NCBI GenBank assembly: GCA_905182265.1
Contig: CAJJAO010000025.1
Location: 1 to 64,000, forward strand
DNA length: 64,000 nt
DNA from: a gamma proteobacterium HTCC2207
Lineage (GTDB): Bacteria; Pseudomonadota; Gammaproteobacteria; Pseudomonadales; Porticoccaceae
Direction: 5' to 3'
Shown: piece after piece, positions 30,201 through 38,654 of the stretch
Numbering within the stretch: position 1 is the stretch's first letter
Layout of the letters: every line of letters begins with the position of its first letter
Made by a program: the position numbers and the translations under genes
The notes under the pieces: model-generated
What the model saw: only the letters and a program-made list of their open reading frames with translations
The model's database searches: none
What the model was told of the DNA's origin: nothing

Positions 30201-30757
30201 CTCTGAATTCGCCCTTCAGTGTCGCGGCGGCGCTCTTTGTATTTGGAGATACCTGCGGCTTCTTCGATATAGATGCGCAGCTCATCGGGCTTGGCCTCAA
30301 TAAGGCGCGAGATCATACCCTGCTCGATAATTGCGTAACTGCGCGGCCCTAGACCAGTGCCCAGGAAGATATCGGTGATATCACGACGGCGACATTTATT
30401 GCCATTGAGGTAGTAGTTAGACTGACCATCTCTTGTCACTTTGCGCTTGATACCAATCTCATTGTAAGAGGCATATTCGCCGACAATGCGGCCATCAGAG
30501 TTATCAAAGATCAGCTCAATAGCTGCCTGCCCTACCGGCTTACGACCACCAGAGCCATTAAAGATCACGTCAGACATGGACTCGCCACGGAGGTTCTTGG
30601 CAGAACTCTCACCCATCACCCAGCGCACGGCATCAATAATATTGGACTTGCCACAGCCATTGGGACCTACCACAGCACAGAGGTTGCTGGGGAAATTGAC
30701 TGTGGTTGGGTCCACAAAGGATTTGAACCCAGCTAATTTAATCGATTTAAGCCGCAT
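27260..30757 (-). CDS. smc: Chromosome segregation protein SMC
   Basis: This is a 1165-residue SMC ATPase. The N-terminal head carries Walker A GPNGCGKSNI at about 32-41. Long coiled coils (about 170-500 and 650-1000) flank a hinge domain that includes WLSAKGLGDKPRLAASV. The C-terminal head has the signature LSGGEKAMTAIAMVF and Walker B FCMLDEVDAPLDDAN. With ScpA and ScpB (encoded at 12.7-14.4 kb) it forms bacterial condensin. So the cell uses SMC-ScpAB; no mukBEF genes occur in this window. Confidence 0.98.
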   Translation of the reverse strand: MRLKSIKLAGFKSFVDPTTVNFPSNLCAVVGPNGCGKSNIIDAVRWVMGESSAKNLRGESMSDVIFNGSGGRKPVGQAAIELIFDNSDGRIVGEYASYNEIGIKRKVTRDGQSNYYLNGNKCRRRDITDIFLGTGLGPRSYAIIEQGMISRLIEAKPDELRIYIEEAAGISKYKERRRDTEGRIQRTMENLERLTDIRDELGRQIGRLERQAKAAEKYSEFKKEERQTSAELLALKWRGYNVSATDQKQVIGGLEVELEKITAQRSGCDTNIEKLRSEFTDHGDAFNEVQARFYKIGGDVARIEQAIEHAQQRAQELHKDLEQTERNFSEAEQHLNSDRQKAAGWTAEFDELAPALEQAIAAEAISSEALQAAELAMQSWQQSWDEFNQKSASPRQQAEVQQSRIQHLEQLMRRLTERQQALSTEASSFQASPAEEEMASIQEMLSDAELAREAIEKQRVDNSADIEQLRGEEKQTASDYNEARSRQQTLQGRQASLEALQQAAMGDDAERQWLSAKGLGDKPRLAASVKPVDGWEVAVETVLGSYLQAISVDDIASTVGLLDDFKKGELLLVGNAPTTAGSGDKGKLLSTLVEGDAARGLMSNVYATETLAEALILQSSLSAIESVVTRDGIWLGNNWLRVARDKDATAGVLQRKQELETIGTQMTELDSQIATLADSRQNNEQRLKSLEATRQEIATNMAQQQSQYADLRSKLSGFEVQIEQYKARKERAENELAEVLKQTETEQENLAAARVILQDSIEKMEADTVQRETLIVQRDQCRTELDGVRQKARHDRDRGQELRVRESSLTTQLTSIREGIGRLEVQVERLQERREQLREAFNIKEDPTEGYKVELETQLEARLLVDTEMTEARALVDSIEHQMREQEKLRGELENEVQQVRGKLEQKRISAQEISTLSRTIEEQITEKQANLETLLEGLDEDAALVDWEEQLALIGNRIQRLGPINLAAIDEYKIESERKDYLDQQNAELEDALTTLQNAIQKIDRETRTRFKETFELVNGHIQELFPKLFGGGHAYLEMTGEDLLNTGVTLMARPPGKKNSSIHLLSGGEKAMTAIAMVFSIFKLNPAPFCMLDEVDAPLDDANVGRYAAMVKEMSEHVQFIFITHNKVSMEAANQLMGVTMHEPGVSRLVTVDVNQAAELAEA

Positions 30758-30931
30758 GTTTAATCATTTCTATTAGGCTGTGGCCCATTGTTTCAACCAC
30801 AGAATTACTTAAAGGTTAGCGGACAATTCTACACAGTCTGAGCGCCACACAAAACAGTAAATCGGGGATTGTTTCATTTACTTTTATGATTACTTTGAGA
30901 AGCCTTGAGGCTGGGTGCGTCAACGACAGTT

Positions 30932-32200
30932 TTAGGGTCTCTGGGTACTGATCTGAAGCTCTATTTTTTCAACGGAATCGTCGAGTTTGACAGCATTTGA
31001 GACCATTTCCCAATCACCAGACTGAGGCGTGGCGGAACCCGTTGCAGATAGCCGTGCCACCAGCCGAACTCTGTCTACTGAGGAAAGGTTTTGCCCTGCC
31101 ATCAATGCATCACTGTCACTCAGGGTCACCAGCGCGGGTAGATCAGCAGCGGTTAACTTGCGAGCGGCGAGCGGCATGGGTGAACCAGAGTCTCGAACCG
31201 CAGCAACAAAGACTAGCTGGTTCGGTTGAAAAACAATACTAGGGTCTAGACTAACCAGCACTGAAATTTCGGTACCTGATGCGATGACAACAGAAGGAGT
31301 TTTTGCAGGCTTACCCAGCAAACTTTGTGCTCGTTCGACACCTAGCTGCAGTGCTTTTGAGGTGGGGCTATCGGGACCCAGCGTCTGCATGGCTCTCTGC
31401 CAATAGGTAATAGCCAAGGACAACTCATTATTTTCAAAGGACTGAATACCTTTGAGCCCCAGTATGGTTGGGTTGTTTGAATCCACTGCAAAGGCTCTGT
31501 CCATAGCGCGCACTACTGAGGACGTAAAGCGATTGCCAGCCACAAGATATAGCGACTCTGCGTACTGGGCCTGAAGAAAACCATCTTCTGGCTGCACCTC
31601 GACGGCAGAGGCAAAATACTGACTGGCGGCCAATACATCACCTTTAGCAAGGGCACCCTGAGCGAGCATGGCCCAGTAATAAATATTCTCTGGGCGCTGT
31701 TTTACACGCTGCAGAATTTTGCGATCTAGTGCTTCGCGCCAGGCTTTTTGGCTGTCATCTGCCGCGGCCGAAGCCACCCCGGTAAAGCTATCATTTTGAG
31801 CCATCAGAGCGAGTATCTCTTCGTCGGCCTCGGCACCTAGCTGGTTGTAGGCGAACATGGCCGCCAGAGGTAGGCTCAACACCAACACTGGCAGTAGCCA
31901 AAGACCCAAAGACTTTGCTTGCACTGGTGCAGTTTGAGAGTCCGCTGTATTGCTGAGCAATAGCTGCTTGGCATCTGCCAGCAACTGTTCATATTGAACC
32001 TGGTTTATCTCGTCACTATCGAGCTGACGCTGCAACTGCGCCTGTTGATCGCGAAAGATCCCAACATTGGCCTCTGTTACATCGCTATTTAGCCGGCGAG
32101 ATGATGACGCACCAAAAGCAGCAGAGCCCACAACAAAGGGATAAGCCACAAATAGAATGGCCACTAAAAACAACAATACAAGAATACTCGAAAAGGCCAT
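30932..32200 (-). CDS. ccmI: Cytochrome c maturation protein CcmI
   Basis: This 422-residue protein has an N-terminal transmembrane helix (SILVLLFLVAILFVAYPFVVG). A cytoplasmic leucine-zipper-like loop follows (about 35-90), then a second helix (LWLLPVLVLSLPLAAMFAYN) and a periplasmic TPR domain (about 150-290) with YWAMLAQGALAKGD. A C-terminal beta-rich domain ends the protein. CcmI holds apocytochrome c for the CcmFH haem lyase. It is the last gene of the ccm cluster, five bases after ccmH. Confidence 0.92.
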   Translation of the reverse strand: MAFSSILVLLFLVAILFVAYPFVVGSAAFGASSSRRLNSDVTEANVGIFRDQQAQLQRQLDSDEINQVQYEQLLADAKQLLLSNTADSQTAPVQAKSLGLWLLPVLVLSLPLAAMFAYNQLGAEADEEILALMAQNDSFTGVASAAADDSQKAWREALDRKILQRVKQRPENIYYWAMLAQGALAKGDVLAASQYFASAVEVQPEDGFLQAQYAESLYLVAGNRFTSSVVRAMDRAFAVDSNNPTILGLKGIQSFENNELSLAITYWQRAMQTLGPDSPTSKALQLGVERAQSLLGKPAKTPSVVIASGTEISVLVSLDPSIVFQPNQLVFVAAVRDSGSPMPLAARKLTAADLPALVTLSDSDALMAGQNLSSVDRVRLVARLSATGSATPQSGDWEMVSNAVKLDDSVEKIELQISTQRP

Positions 32201-32205
32201 TACTG

Positions 32206-32715
32206 TTACTTCCTATCAGCCAGAAGCTTATCTAACCGCGTCTGCTCATCTTTATTTAGGGCACTGGCTGCTTCTATAGTGCTAGAGTCAGAAGAATCGC
32301 TAGAGCCAGAACTAGAGCCAGAACTAGAGTCAGCCTTAAATCGAAAGTACAGCCGATAAATAATCAGCAGACCCATTATTAGAAACAGCACCGGTGCTGC
32401 CCACAGTAACCAGGTAGCCTGATTTACTTCTGGGCGATAGAGAATAAACTCTGAATAGCGGGCCTTGAGATAATCTTTAATTTGCTGGTCCGTTAAGCCC
32501 TCTTCGAGGAGCTGCTGAACCTGCACACGGAGATCCTTTGAGATCGGCGAATTGGAGTCGGCAAGGTTTTGATTTTGGCACTTTGGGCAGCGCAGTTCTT
32601 CCACTAGCTGCTGATAACGGGGCCGCAGAGACTCGTCAGAAAATTCCACCACCTCGGCATTGGCCAACACTAGATTGGACTGCACTAAAAACATTAGTAG
32701 CAGTAGAACCTTCAT
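32206..32715 (-). CDS. ccmH: Cytochrome c maturation protein CcmH
   Basis: This 169-residue protein has a signal peptide (MKVLLLLMFLVQSNLVLA) and the redox-active motif LRCPKCQNQNLADSNSPI (CxxC). A helical bundle and one C-terminal transmembrane helix (LLWAAPVLFLIMGLLIIYRLYF) follow. It reduces or holds apocytochrome CXXCH thiols for haem attachment. The cytoplasmic tail contains short Ser/Gly repeats (SSSGSSSGSSDSSDSS) encoded by 12-bp units. It overlaps ccmG by four bases. Confidence 0.95.
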   Translation of the reverse strand: MKVLLLLMFLVQSNLVLANAEVVEFSDESLRPRYQQLVEELRCPKCQNQNLADSNSPISKDLRVQVQQLLEEGLTDQQIKDYLKARYSEFILYRPEVNQATWLLWAAPVLFLIMGLLIIYRLYFRFKADSSSGSSSGSSDSSDSSTIEAASALNKDEQTRLDKLLADRK

Positions 32716-33266
32716 CGCACGCCACCAATGATTGGAGTCTTACCGGTCAATTCTTGGTAAAGAGCACTGAACTCTGAGTCCCATACCCGCTTGTCGACCA
32801 CACCCACCCGGCGGTGCCGGATAACACCATCGGCATCTACCAAATAGGTTTCTGGCGCACCGTAAACGCCTAAATCAATACCCAGGCTACCCTGATCATC
32901 AAAAATATTAAAGCTGTAGGGATTGCCTCGCTCTAGCAGCCATAACTTGGCCGCGTTGCGCTGGTCCTTATAGTTAAGGCCTACGATCACCACCCCCTGC
33001 TCTGCTAATTCATTGAGATTGGGATGCTCGATACGACAGGCAAAACACCAGGTCGCCCAGACGTTGACGAGTAGCACCTGCCCCTGCAAATCTTGCTGGC
33101 TGACCAGCTTAGTTTCATCTTGGAGTGTGGGCAGCATAAACTCAGGAAAGGCCTCACCGACTAGCGCTGAAGGTAAGTCGGTTGGGTCTTTATCCAAACC
33201 AAATAACAGCACCAGCGATAACCCGACAAACAATGCTAGAGGTAAAAACAATGCCAGTCTGTTCAT
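32712..33266 (-). CDS. ccmG: Thiol:disulfide interchange protein CcmG (DsbE)
   Basis: This 184-residue periplasmic, membrane-anchored thioredoxin-fold protein has an N-terminal helix LALFLPLALFVGLSLVLLFGL. The active site is WATWCFACRIEHPNL (CFAC), and the cis-proline loop is YGAPETYLVD. It supplies reducing equivalents to apocytochrome c thiols. It overlaps ccmF and ccmH by four bases each. Confidence 0.96.
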   Translation of the reverse strand: MNRLALFLPLALFVGLSLVLLFGLDKDPTDLPSALVGEAFPEFMLPTLQDETKLVSQQDLQGQVLLVNVWATWCFACRIEHPNLNELAEQGVVIVGLNYKDQRNAAKLWLLERGNPYSFNIFDDQGSLGIDLGVYGAPETYLVDADGVIRHRRVGVVDKRVWDSEFSALYQELTGKTPIIGGVR

Positions 33267-35284
33267 TGAGCTTCAGCCTTGGTGCTTTTGACAGCCTTGG
33301 TGCTATCGACAGCCTTGGTGCTATCTACAGCAGCAGTGCCGACTTTAGTCTTACGACGATAACGCTTATCTCCAGCGGCTAAGAGGCCACCCAATCCAAT
33401 CATCAGTGCCCCCAGCCAAATACAGCGAATAAAGGGTTTTACGTAAAGACGTATAGCCCAGGCATCGCCCCTTAGAGGTTCCCCCAGGCTGACATACAGG
33501 TCACGAGCAAGCGCCGCATCGATAGCAGCCTCAGTCATAACCTGACCACCGGCCCGGTAATTGCGTTTTTCTGGCAGCATAGTGGCCACCTGACGGCCCC
33601 CATACTCAACCTTAATCTCGCCCCGATAGGCGACATAATTGGGGCCCTGAACTTGAGTCAGCCTAACAAATTCAAACTCATAACCAGACACCTCGGCCTT
33701 GTCCCCCGGCTCCATGCGCACATCTCGCTGCATGTCATAGGCGCTGCTTAAACCAACACCAATAATACAAACTGCCAATCCAATATGGGCCGTCAACATG
33801 CCCCAGTAACTACCAGACAGTTTGGTGACTCTTGCCAGATTGCCGCCGAGCTTATCCCATAAGTCCTCGAGGCTCATGGTGATCACCCACAGTGCTAGCA
33901 GCAATGTAAATGCAGCCCCAAAAGAGTAGCTGGCCCAAGATAGCTCTGGTGCCAAAAACAGAGGTAATATCAACGCCAAAAATGTACTGACAAGGGCCGG
34001 CACGACACCTTTTTTGAGCAGTAGACTGACCTCGGTTTTCTTCCAGCGGGTAAAGGCCGCAAAGCCCACACAAATCGCCAAACCGCAGGTCAATGGCACG
34101 AAGAAGAAATTAAAGTAAGGAGGGCCTACCGAGATTTTACCCAAATCCAATACGTCGGCCAGCAGTGGATACAATGTACCCACTAAAATCATCGCCATAG
34201 AACTGACCAATAAAATATTGTTCAGCAACAGCATCATTTCTCGGGACCAGGCTCCGTAGCCCACCACTTTTTGCATGGCCGGGCCACGCAGGGCAAATAG
34301 CAACAGAGAACCACCGACCACTATCGCCAAGAATGCCAAAATAAATACCCCCCGCTCGGGGTCACTCGCAAAGGCATGTACAGAAGTCAGAACGCCAGAG
34401 CGCACCAAGAAGGTACCTAGCAAACTTAAGGAAAAAGCAAAGATCGCCAGCAGCAAAGTCCAGCTTCTAAACACCCCGCGTTTTTCTGTGGCGGCAATAC
34501 TGTGTACCAGCGCGGTGCCCACCAACCAAGGCATAAAGGACGCATTCTCGACTGGATCCCAGAACCACCAACCACCCCAACCCAATTCGTAATAGGCCCA
34601 CCAGCTTCCCAAGGCGATGCCTACGGTCAAAAACACCCAAGCCACATTGATCCAAGGTCTTGCCCAGCGTGCCCAAGCGCTGTCGAACTGACCACCAATT
34701 AAAGCGGCAATCGCAAAAGCAAAGGGCACAGAAAAACCCACATAACCCATATACAGCATCGGCGGGTGAACAATTAGGCCAAAATCTTGTAGCAGCGGAT
34801 TAAGGTCACCTCCCTCGATTGGAGAAACAGGCAATATCCGCTCAAACGGATTGGAGGTATATAACAGGAATAACCCAAAACCCACGGCGATAGCGCCCAG
34901 TACTGACAGTACCCGAGCAGAAAGTTGTAACGGCAGCTGCTTGCTGAGCAGAGCAACGGCGGCAGACCACCCTGCCAGGATCAGAGCCCAGAGCAGCAAT
35001 GACCCTTCGTGAGCACCCCAGACAGCACTAAATTTAAAACGATCTGGCAGCAATGTGTTTGAGTTGTTGGCCACATAGGCCACAGAAAAGTCGTCCAGCA
35101 AAAAAGCATTGGCCAGACAGGCAAACGACAGCGCCATAAACGCCAACTGCCCTACCGCCAGACTATGCCCGAGGCGCATCCAGCTCCTATGGCCCGTAAA
35201 CGAACCTGCCATAGGCACAACGGCCTGAGCGACAGCAAACCAAACCGCAATAATTAATGCCGCATGACCTAACTCTGGTGTCAT
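33263..35284 (-). CDS. ccmF: Cytochrome c haem lyase subunit CcmF
   Basis: This 673-residue polytopic membrane protein has the WWD haem-handling domain (GWGGWWFWDPVENASFMPWL) and many transmembrane helices. A large periplasmic loop near the C-terminus contains GDKAEVSGYEFEFV. It attaches haem from CcmE to apocytochrome c with CcmH/I. The last 20 or so residues are repeats (VDSTKAVDSTKAVKSTKA) encoded by 18-bp units. That low-complexity tail is not a normal CcmF feature. Confidence 0.96.
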   Translation of the reverse strand: MTPELGHAALIIAVWFAVAQAVVPMAGSFTGHRSWMRLGHSLAVGQLAFMALSFACLANAFLLDDFSVAYVANNSNTLLPDRFKFSAVWGAHEGSLLLWALILAGWSAAVALLSKQLPLQLSARVLSVLGAIAVGFGLFLLYTSNPFERILPVSPIEGGDLNPLLQDFGLIVHPPMLYMGYVGFSVPFAFAIAALIGGQFDSAWARWARPWINVAWVFLTVGIALGSWWAYYELGWGGWWFWDPVENASFMPWLVGTALVHSIAATEKRGVFRSWTLLLAIFAFSLSLLGTFLVRSGVLTSVHAFASDPERGVFILAFLAIVVGGSLLLFALRGPAMQKVVGYGAWSREMMLLLNNILLVSSMAMILVGTLYPLLADVLDLGKISVGPPYFNFFFVPLTCGLAICVGFAAFTRWKKTEVSLLLKKGVVPALVSTFLALILPLFLAPELSWASYSFGAAFTLLLALWVITMSLEDLWDKLGGNLARVTKLSGSYWGMLTAHIGLAVCIIGVGLSSAYDMQRDVRMEPGDKAEVSGYEFEFVRLTQVQGPNYVAYRGEIKVEYGGRQVATMLPEKRNYRAGGQVMTEAAIDAALARDLYVSLGEPLRGDAWAIRLYVKPFIRCIWLGALMIGLGGLLAAGDKRYRRKTKVGTAAVDSTKAVDSTKAVKSTKAEAQ
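33268..33333. repeat. 18-bp tandem repeat at the ccmF 3' end
   Basis: Three to four units of plus-strand form GACAGCCTTGGTGCTATC encode the KAVDST repeats of the CcmF tail. The core AGCCTTGGTGC is close to the AGCCCTGGTGC unit in the SH3 gene. It lies on the plus strand although ccmF is on the minus strand. Confidence 0.75.
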
Positions 35285-35736
35285 TGATTGGCTTCCTGCT
35301 GTTGCTTAAGTTTGTAGGCCTGATTCATGGCATCTGCCACTTCAGGCGGCGTGTACTTTTCGTCGTGCTTGGCGAGAACTTCTGTGGCCTGTAACACCAA
35401 ATTTTCATCTAGTTTGCCGGCCGCAATCGCAGCTTCACCCTCACCGAAAAGATCCGGCAGAATACCGCCGTACTGAATCACCAGAGTTGCCATGCCGTCG
35501 CTGACTTCAAACTGCACATCAAGACTGTCTGGCGAGCGCTTAACCGAACCGTCCACTACCATGCCCCCCGCGCGAATATGCACAGCCTGGGGCGCTTCAC
35601 CCCCAGCAATCTGCGATGGTGTGTAAAAGTAATTGGCATTTTGCCCGAGCATATAGGCCATAAGGCCCACAATAACTGAGGCCGCAACCACAATCAGAAT
35701 GACAAACTGTAAACGCTGTCGGCGTATGGGGTGCAT
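35281..35736 (-). CDS. ccmE: Haem chaperone CcmE
   Basis: This 151-residue protein has an N-terminal transmembrane anchor (FVILIVVAASVIVGLMAYML) and an OB-fold periplasmic domain. The covalent haem-binding histidine sits in LAKHDEKYTPPEV, near residue 128. It carries haem from CcmABCD to CcmF. Its end and start overlap ccmF and ccmD. Confidence 0.97.
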   Translation of the reverse strand: MHPIRRQRLQFVILIVVAASVIVGLMAYMLGQNANYFYTPSQIAGGEAPQAVHIRAGGMVVDGSVKRSPDSLDVQFEVSDGMATLVIQYGGILPDLFGEGEAAIAAGKLDENLVLQATEVLAKHDEKYTPPEVADAMNQAYKLKQQQEANQ

Positions 35737-35978
35737 TATTTATTGTCCTCTGAGACTGGGGTCGATTGGTTTTTCTTCTTAGGCTGCTCTTTATCGAGCT
35801 GCCCTCCATCGCGTTGCAAATTCCTAGCGATGGATTTTAATGCCTGACGATGTTGCATTATTGGCTTGGCCAGTAACCAACACAGCACTGCGACCGACAC
35901 CAATACCGCTGTCCAAACGTAGGGGCCATGACCGGCCATGGCCCACATCTCTTGAAGGCTATTAAACTGAAAGGTCAT
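35736..35978 (-). CDS. ccmD: Haem exporter protein CcmD
   Basis: This small 80-residue protein has a single transmembrane helix (YVWTAVLVSVAVLCWLLA) preceded by the CcmD-typical MWAMAGHGPY. A basic cytoplasmic tail (KKKNQSTPVSEDNK) makes it somewhat longer than many CcmD proteins. It helps release holo-CcmE from the CcmABC complex. It overlaps ccmC by four bases. Confidence 0.9.
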   Translation of the reverse strand: MTFQFNSLQEMWAMAGHGPYVWTAVLVSVAVLCWLLAKPIMQHRQALKSIARNLQRDGGQLDKEQPKKKNQSTPVSEDNK

Positions 35979-36766
35979 TTGGTCACTCCAGCTGATTGGG
36001 CTGGATGAGCTTGCTGGGCCAATTCACGCACCCAACCGGTCTTGCTCTCCCGCTGCAATATCTCTGCGCGGGTAAATAAGATTAGAGCCAGAGCATAAAA
36101 ACTATAGAGCGCTAGAATCATCACTAACAGAGGCTGAAACATATCCGGGTGCATGCTGGGTGCAGAGGTCAGTTTAATCGTCGCTGGCTGGTGCAATGTG
36201 TACCACCAGTCCACCGACTTATAAATAATAGGGATATTAACCGTACCCACCAACGCCAAAATGGCACTGGCTTTGTTACCCGCTTCCCGGGAATGAAACG
36301 CGTACTGCAATGCCAACACCCCCAGATAAAGGAACAGCAAAATAAGCATAGACGTGATACGTGCATCCCAGACCCAGTAGGTTCCCCAGGTAGGTTTGCC
36401 CCAAACCGCACCGGTAAACAGCGCTAGAAAAGTCAGTGCCGCCCCAATAGGCGCCGCCGATTTCATGACCATGTAGCTGAGTTTCATCTTCCAAATCAAA
36501 CCAACCGCACCAGCAATAGCCATAATATAGTAGCCCGCAAGCGCTAAAAATGAGGCCGGCACATGCAGGTAAATAATGCGAAAACTATTGCCCTGCTTGG
36601 CGTCCTGGGGAGCAAAAGCCAAACCCCAGACCAGACCAGTGATCATCAGAGCCAAGGTTAGCACCCACAGCCATGGCAACCAGCGACCCGTGGTTTCGTA
36701 AAACCAACGAGGTGATCCCATACGGTGAAACCAATTCCAACTTCTACCTGAAGCCATATTACTCAA
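35975..36766 (-). CDS. ccmC: Haem exporter protein CcmC
   Basis: This 263-residue membrane protein has about six helices. The tryptophan-rich WWD domain reads WGKPTWGTYWVWDARITSML, with flanking conserved histidines (IYLHVPASF and VDWWYTLHQPATIK). It presents haem to CcmE in the periplasm. It follows ccmB with a 15-base gap. Confidence 0.96.
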   Translation of the reverse strand: MSNMASGRSWNWFHRMGSPRWFYETTGRWLPWLWVLTLALMITGLVWGLAFAPQDAKQGNSFRIIYLHVPASFLALAGYYIMAIAGAVGLIWKMKLSYMVMKSAAPIGAALTFLALFTGAVWGKPTWGTYWVWDARITSMLILLFLYLGVLALQYAFHSREAGNKASAILALVGTVNIPIIYKSVDWWYTLHQPATIKLTSAPSMHPDMFQPLLVMILALYSFYALALILFTRAEILQRESKTGWVRELAQQAHPAQSAGVTK

Positions 36767-36781
36767 GACCTTTCATCTTTA

Positions 36782-37462
36782 TTAATTATTACTCACAAGG
36801 CGCAACGCCCCTGCGATAGCCAGTGGGCAAAGAACGATCGCCGCACTTAACATTGCCCCCAAGACAGCCAGAGGGCCAAACCAATTCAAACCGTCGATAG
36901 CCGACTGCACCGACGCACTTCCAAAAATAATCACCGGCATATACAGCGGAATAACCAACACTGACAGTAGCAAGCCACCTTTACGTAGCGACACTGTTAA
37001 TGCAGCACCTACAGCGCCAATCAGGCTGAGGCAAGCAGTACCCAGTGCCAGGCTAGCCATCATAGGTACAGTGCCTGCGGTGGGTAGCGAAAGCATAACG
37101 CCAATAACCGGTGACACTAGGGTTAGAGGCAGGCCCGTGACCAACCAGTGGGCCGTCACCTTGCCTAGTACCGGCAGCACCAATAGCTGCGGAGTAATTA
37201 ACATCTGTTCCAGCGACCCATCCTGATAGTCACTAGCAAATAGACTCTCAGTAGAGAGCAGTGTTGCCAGCAGTGCCATCACCCAAATAATACCAGGGGC
37301 CAACTCCGCTAACCGCGCCGAATCTGGGCTGACTCCCAAGGGGATCAGCGTCGAGACCAGCAGAAAAAAGATGATTGGGCTGGCCGCTTCACCACGCCGA
37401 CGATAAGCAAGCAATAAGTCGCGTCGCACATAGGCGCTAAAGCCTCCGCTGGCACCCATCAT
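36782..37462 (-). CDS. ccmB: Haem exporter permease CcmB
   Basis: This 226-residue permease has six hydrophobic segments and the family motif DYQDGSLEQMLITPQLL after helix 2. With CcmA it forms the ABC module that releases holo-CcmE. Its start overlaps the end of ccmA by four bases. Confidence 0.94.
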   Translation of the reverse strand: MMGASGGFSAYVRRDLLLAYRRRGEAASPIIFFLLVSTLIPLGVSPDSARLAELAPGIIWVMALLATLLSTESLFASDYQDGSLEQMLITPQLLVLPVLGKVTAHWLVTGLPLTLVSPVIGVMLSLPTAGTVPMMASLALGTACLSLIGAVGAALTVSLRKGGLLLSVLVIPLYMPVIIFGSASVQSAIDGLNWFGPLAVLGAMLSAAIVLCPLAIAGALRLVSNN

Positions 37463-38157
37463 TGCAATGCTCCCCGATCGGCATGGGCCTCAATGCTGTA
37501 TTTACGCACCGTATCCAGAGCTAGATCCTGATGAGTAGACAGCACAACAGCGCCACCCTGCTCAGCATGATTTTGCAGCTGCTTTTCAATAGCCTTAACA
37601 CCCTGTTTATCAATGGCAGTGAAAGGTTCGTCGAGGTACCAAATTTTGGCCTGACTGGTCGCTAGACGCGCCAATGCAACCCGACGATGCTGACCTGCAG
37701 AGAGACTGTAACAGGGCACATCGGTATAACCAGCCAAGCCCAGATTTTCTAGAGCATGGGTAATGTCAGCCTTACTTGTCGAAGCCGGGCTCATCCAACG
37801 TAGATTCTCTGCGGGGGAAAGCCCCATTTTGGTGCCAGACTGATGACCTATATAAAGAATATCTGCCAGATATTCATAGCGGCACTGAGCGATCGATTGC
37901 CCCTGATAGGCTATGGACCCAGAAGTCTGTTGCAAGGCACTGGTAAGCAAACGCATCAAGGTGGTTTTGCCCGCGCCATTAGCGCCTTCAATCTGCAGGA
38001 TATCCCCCGCCTCAACCACAAGGTTGATTGGATTAAAGACATTGCAGTCGTCGCGCTCGTAGGCGAGCTCATCAACTGTTAGGAGAGATTCTGTGGGCAA
38101 CGATTTTTCCGCGATCTGGTTGTTTTTGCGGGGGACATTATGCCAAAGAATAGGCAT
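37459..38157 (-). CDS. ccmA: Haem exporter ATPase CcmA
   Basis: This 232-residue ABC ATPase has Walker A GANGAGKTTLMR, signature YSLSAGQHRRVALARL and Walker B KIWYLDEPFTAID. The N-terminus is about 20 residues longer than usual (MPILWHNVPRKNNQIAEKS), so the true start may lie at a later codon. It is the first gene of the ccmABCDEFGHI operon. Confidence 0.94.
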   Translation of the reverse strand: MPILWHNVPRKNNQIAEKSLPTESLLTVDELAYERDDCNVFNPINLVVEAGDILQIEGANGAGKTTLMRLLTSALQQTSGSIAYQGQSIAQCRYEYLADILYIGHQSGTKMGLSPAENLRWMSPASTSKADITHALENLGLAGYTDVPCYSLSAGQHRRVALARLATSQAKIWYLDEPFTAIDKQGVKAIEKQLQNHAEQGGAVVLSTHQDLALDTVRKYSIEAHADRGALQ

Positions 38158-38226
38158 AAGATGTTGGCTTTAATCTAGGCAAGATTAGCTTTTAATATTA
38201 GCGTCTAATGCAGCCTCTGACGATAC

Positions 38227-38436
38227 CTAAGCAAAGTCATCGTCGAAATCATATTCCTGCATTTGTTTTTGTATCCGCACCTCTTCGAGCCTAAGCTCTA
38301 AGCGGCGGCGAGTCTCTAGATCAGCTTGAGCTTGCTGCTTCTCTGATAGAGTACTGAGCGGTTTTTCATTAGCCGAACTGGCCTCAGAATCGTCTAAGCC
38401 TTCTGCATCTCCGATATCTTCAAGATCATCGTTCAT
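38227..38436 (-). CDS. Small acidic protein, PA3496-like
   Basis: This 69-residue protein has an acidic N-terminus (NDDLEDIGDAEGLDDSE) and a charged helix (ETRRRLELRLEEVRIQKQMQEYDFDDDFA). The terminal helix resembles the PA3496 family of small proteins in pseudomonads. Function is unknown. It lies upstream of ccmA on the same strand with a gap of about 70 bases, and divergent from msrA. Confidence 0.6.
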   Translation of the reverse strand: MNDDLEDIGDAEGLDDSEASSANEKPLSTLSEKQQAQADLETRRRLELRLEEVRIQKQMQEYDFDDDFA

Positions 38437-38654
38437 ACATTAACCTCGCATTAAATCTTTGAGACTATCTGCGAATCAGCATAACCAAAAATACACAGCT
38501 GCCCCTTAGGGCAAAAGTAAGTCTAAAACAGCGCCCCGTCAAGGGAATAAATTCATCGTGGAAACTATTCAATATGCCAGAGTCAAACCACAGGGACTCC
38601 AGAAACGTAACAACCTTTATTCACGAGCCATAAACCCATTTAGGGAGAATAACC

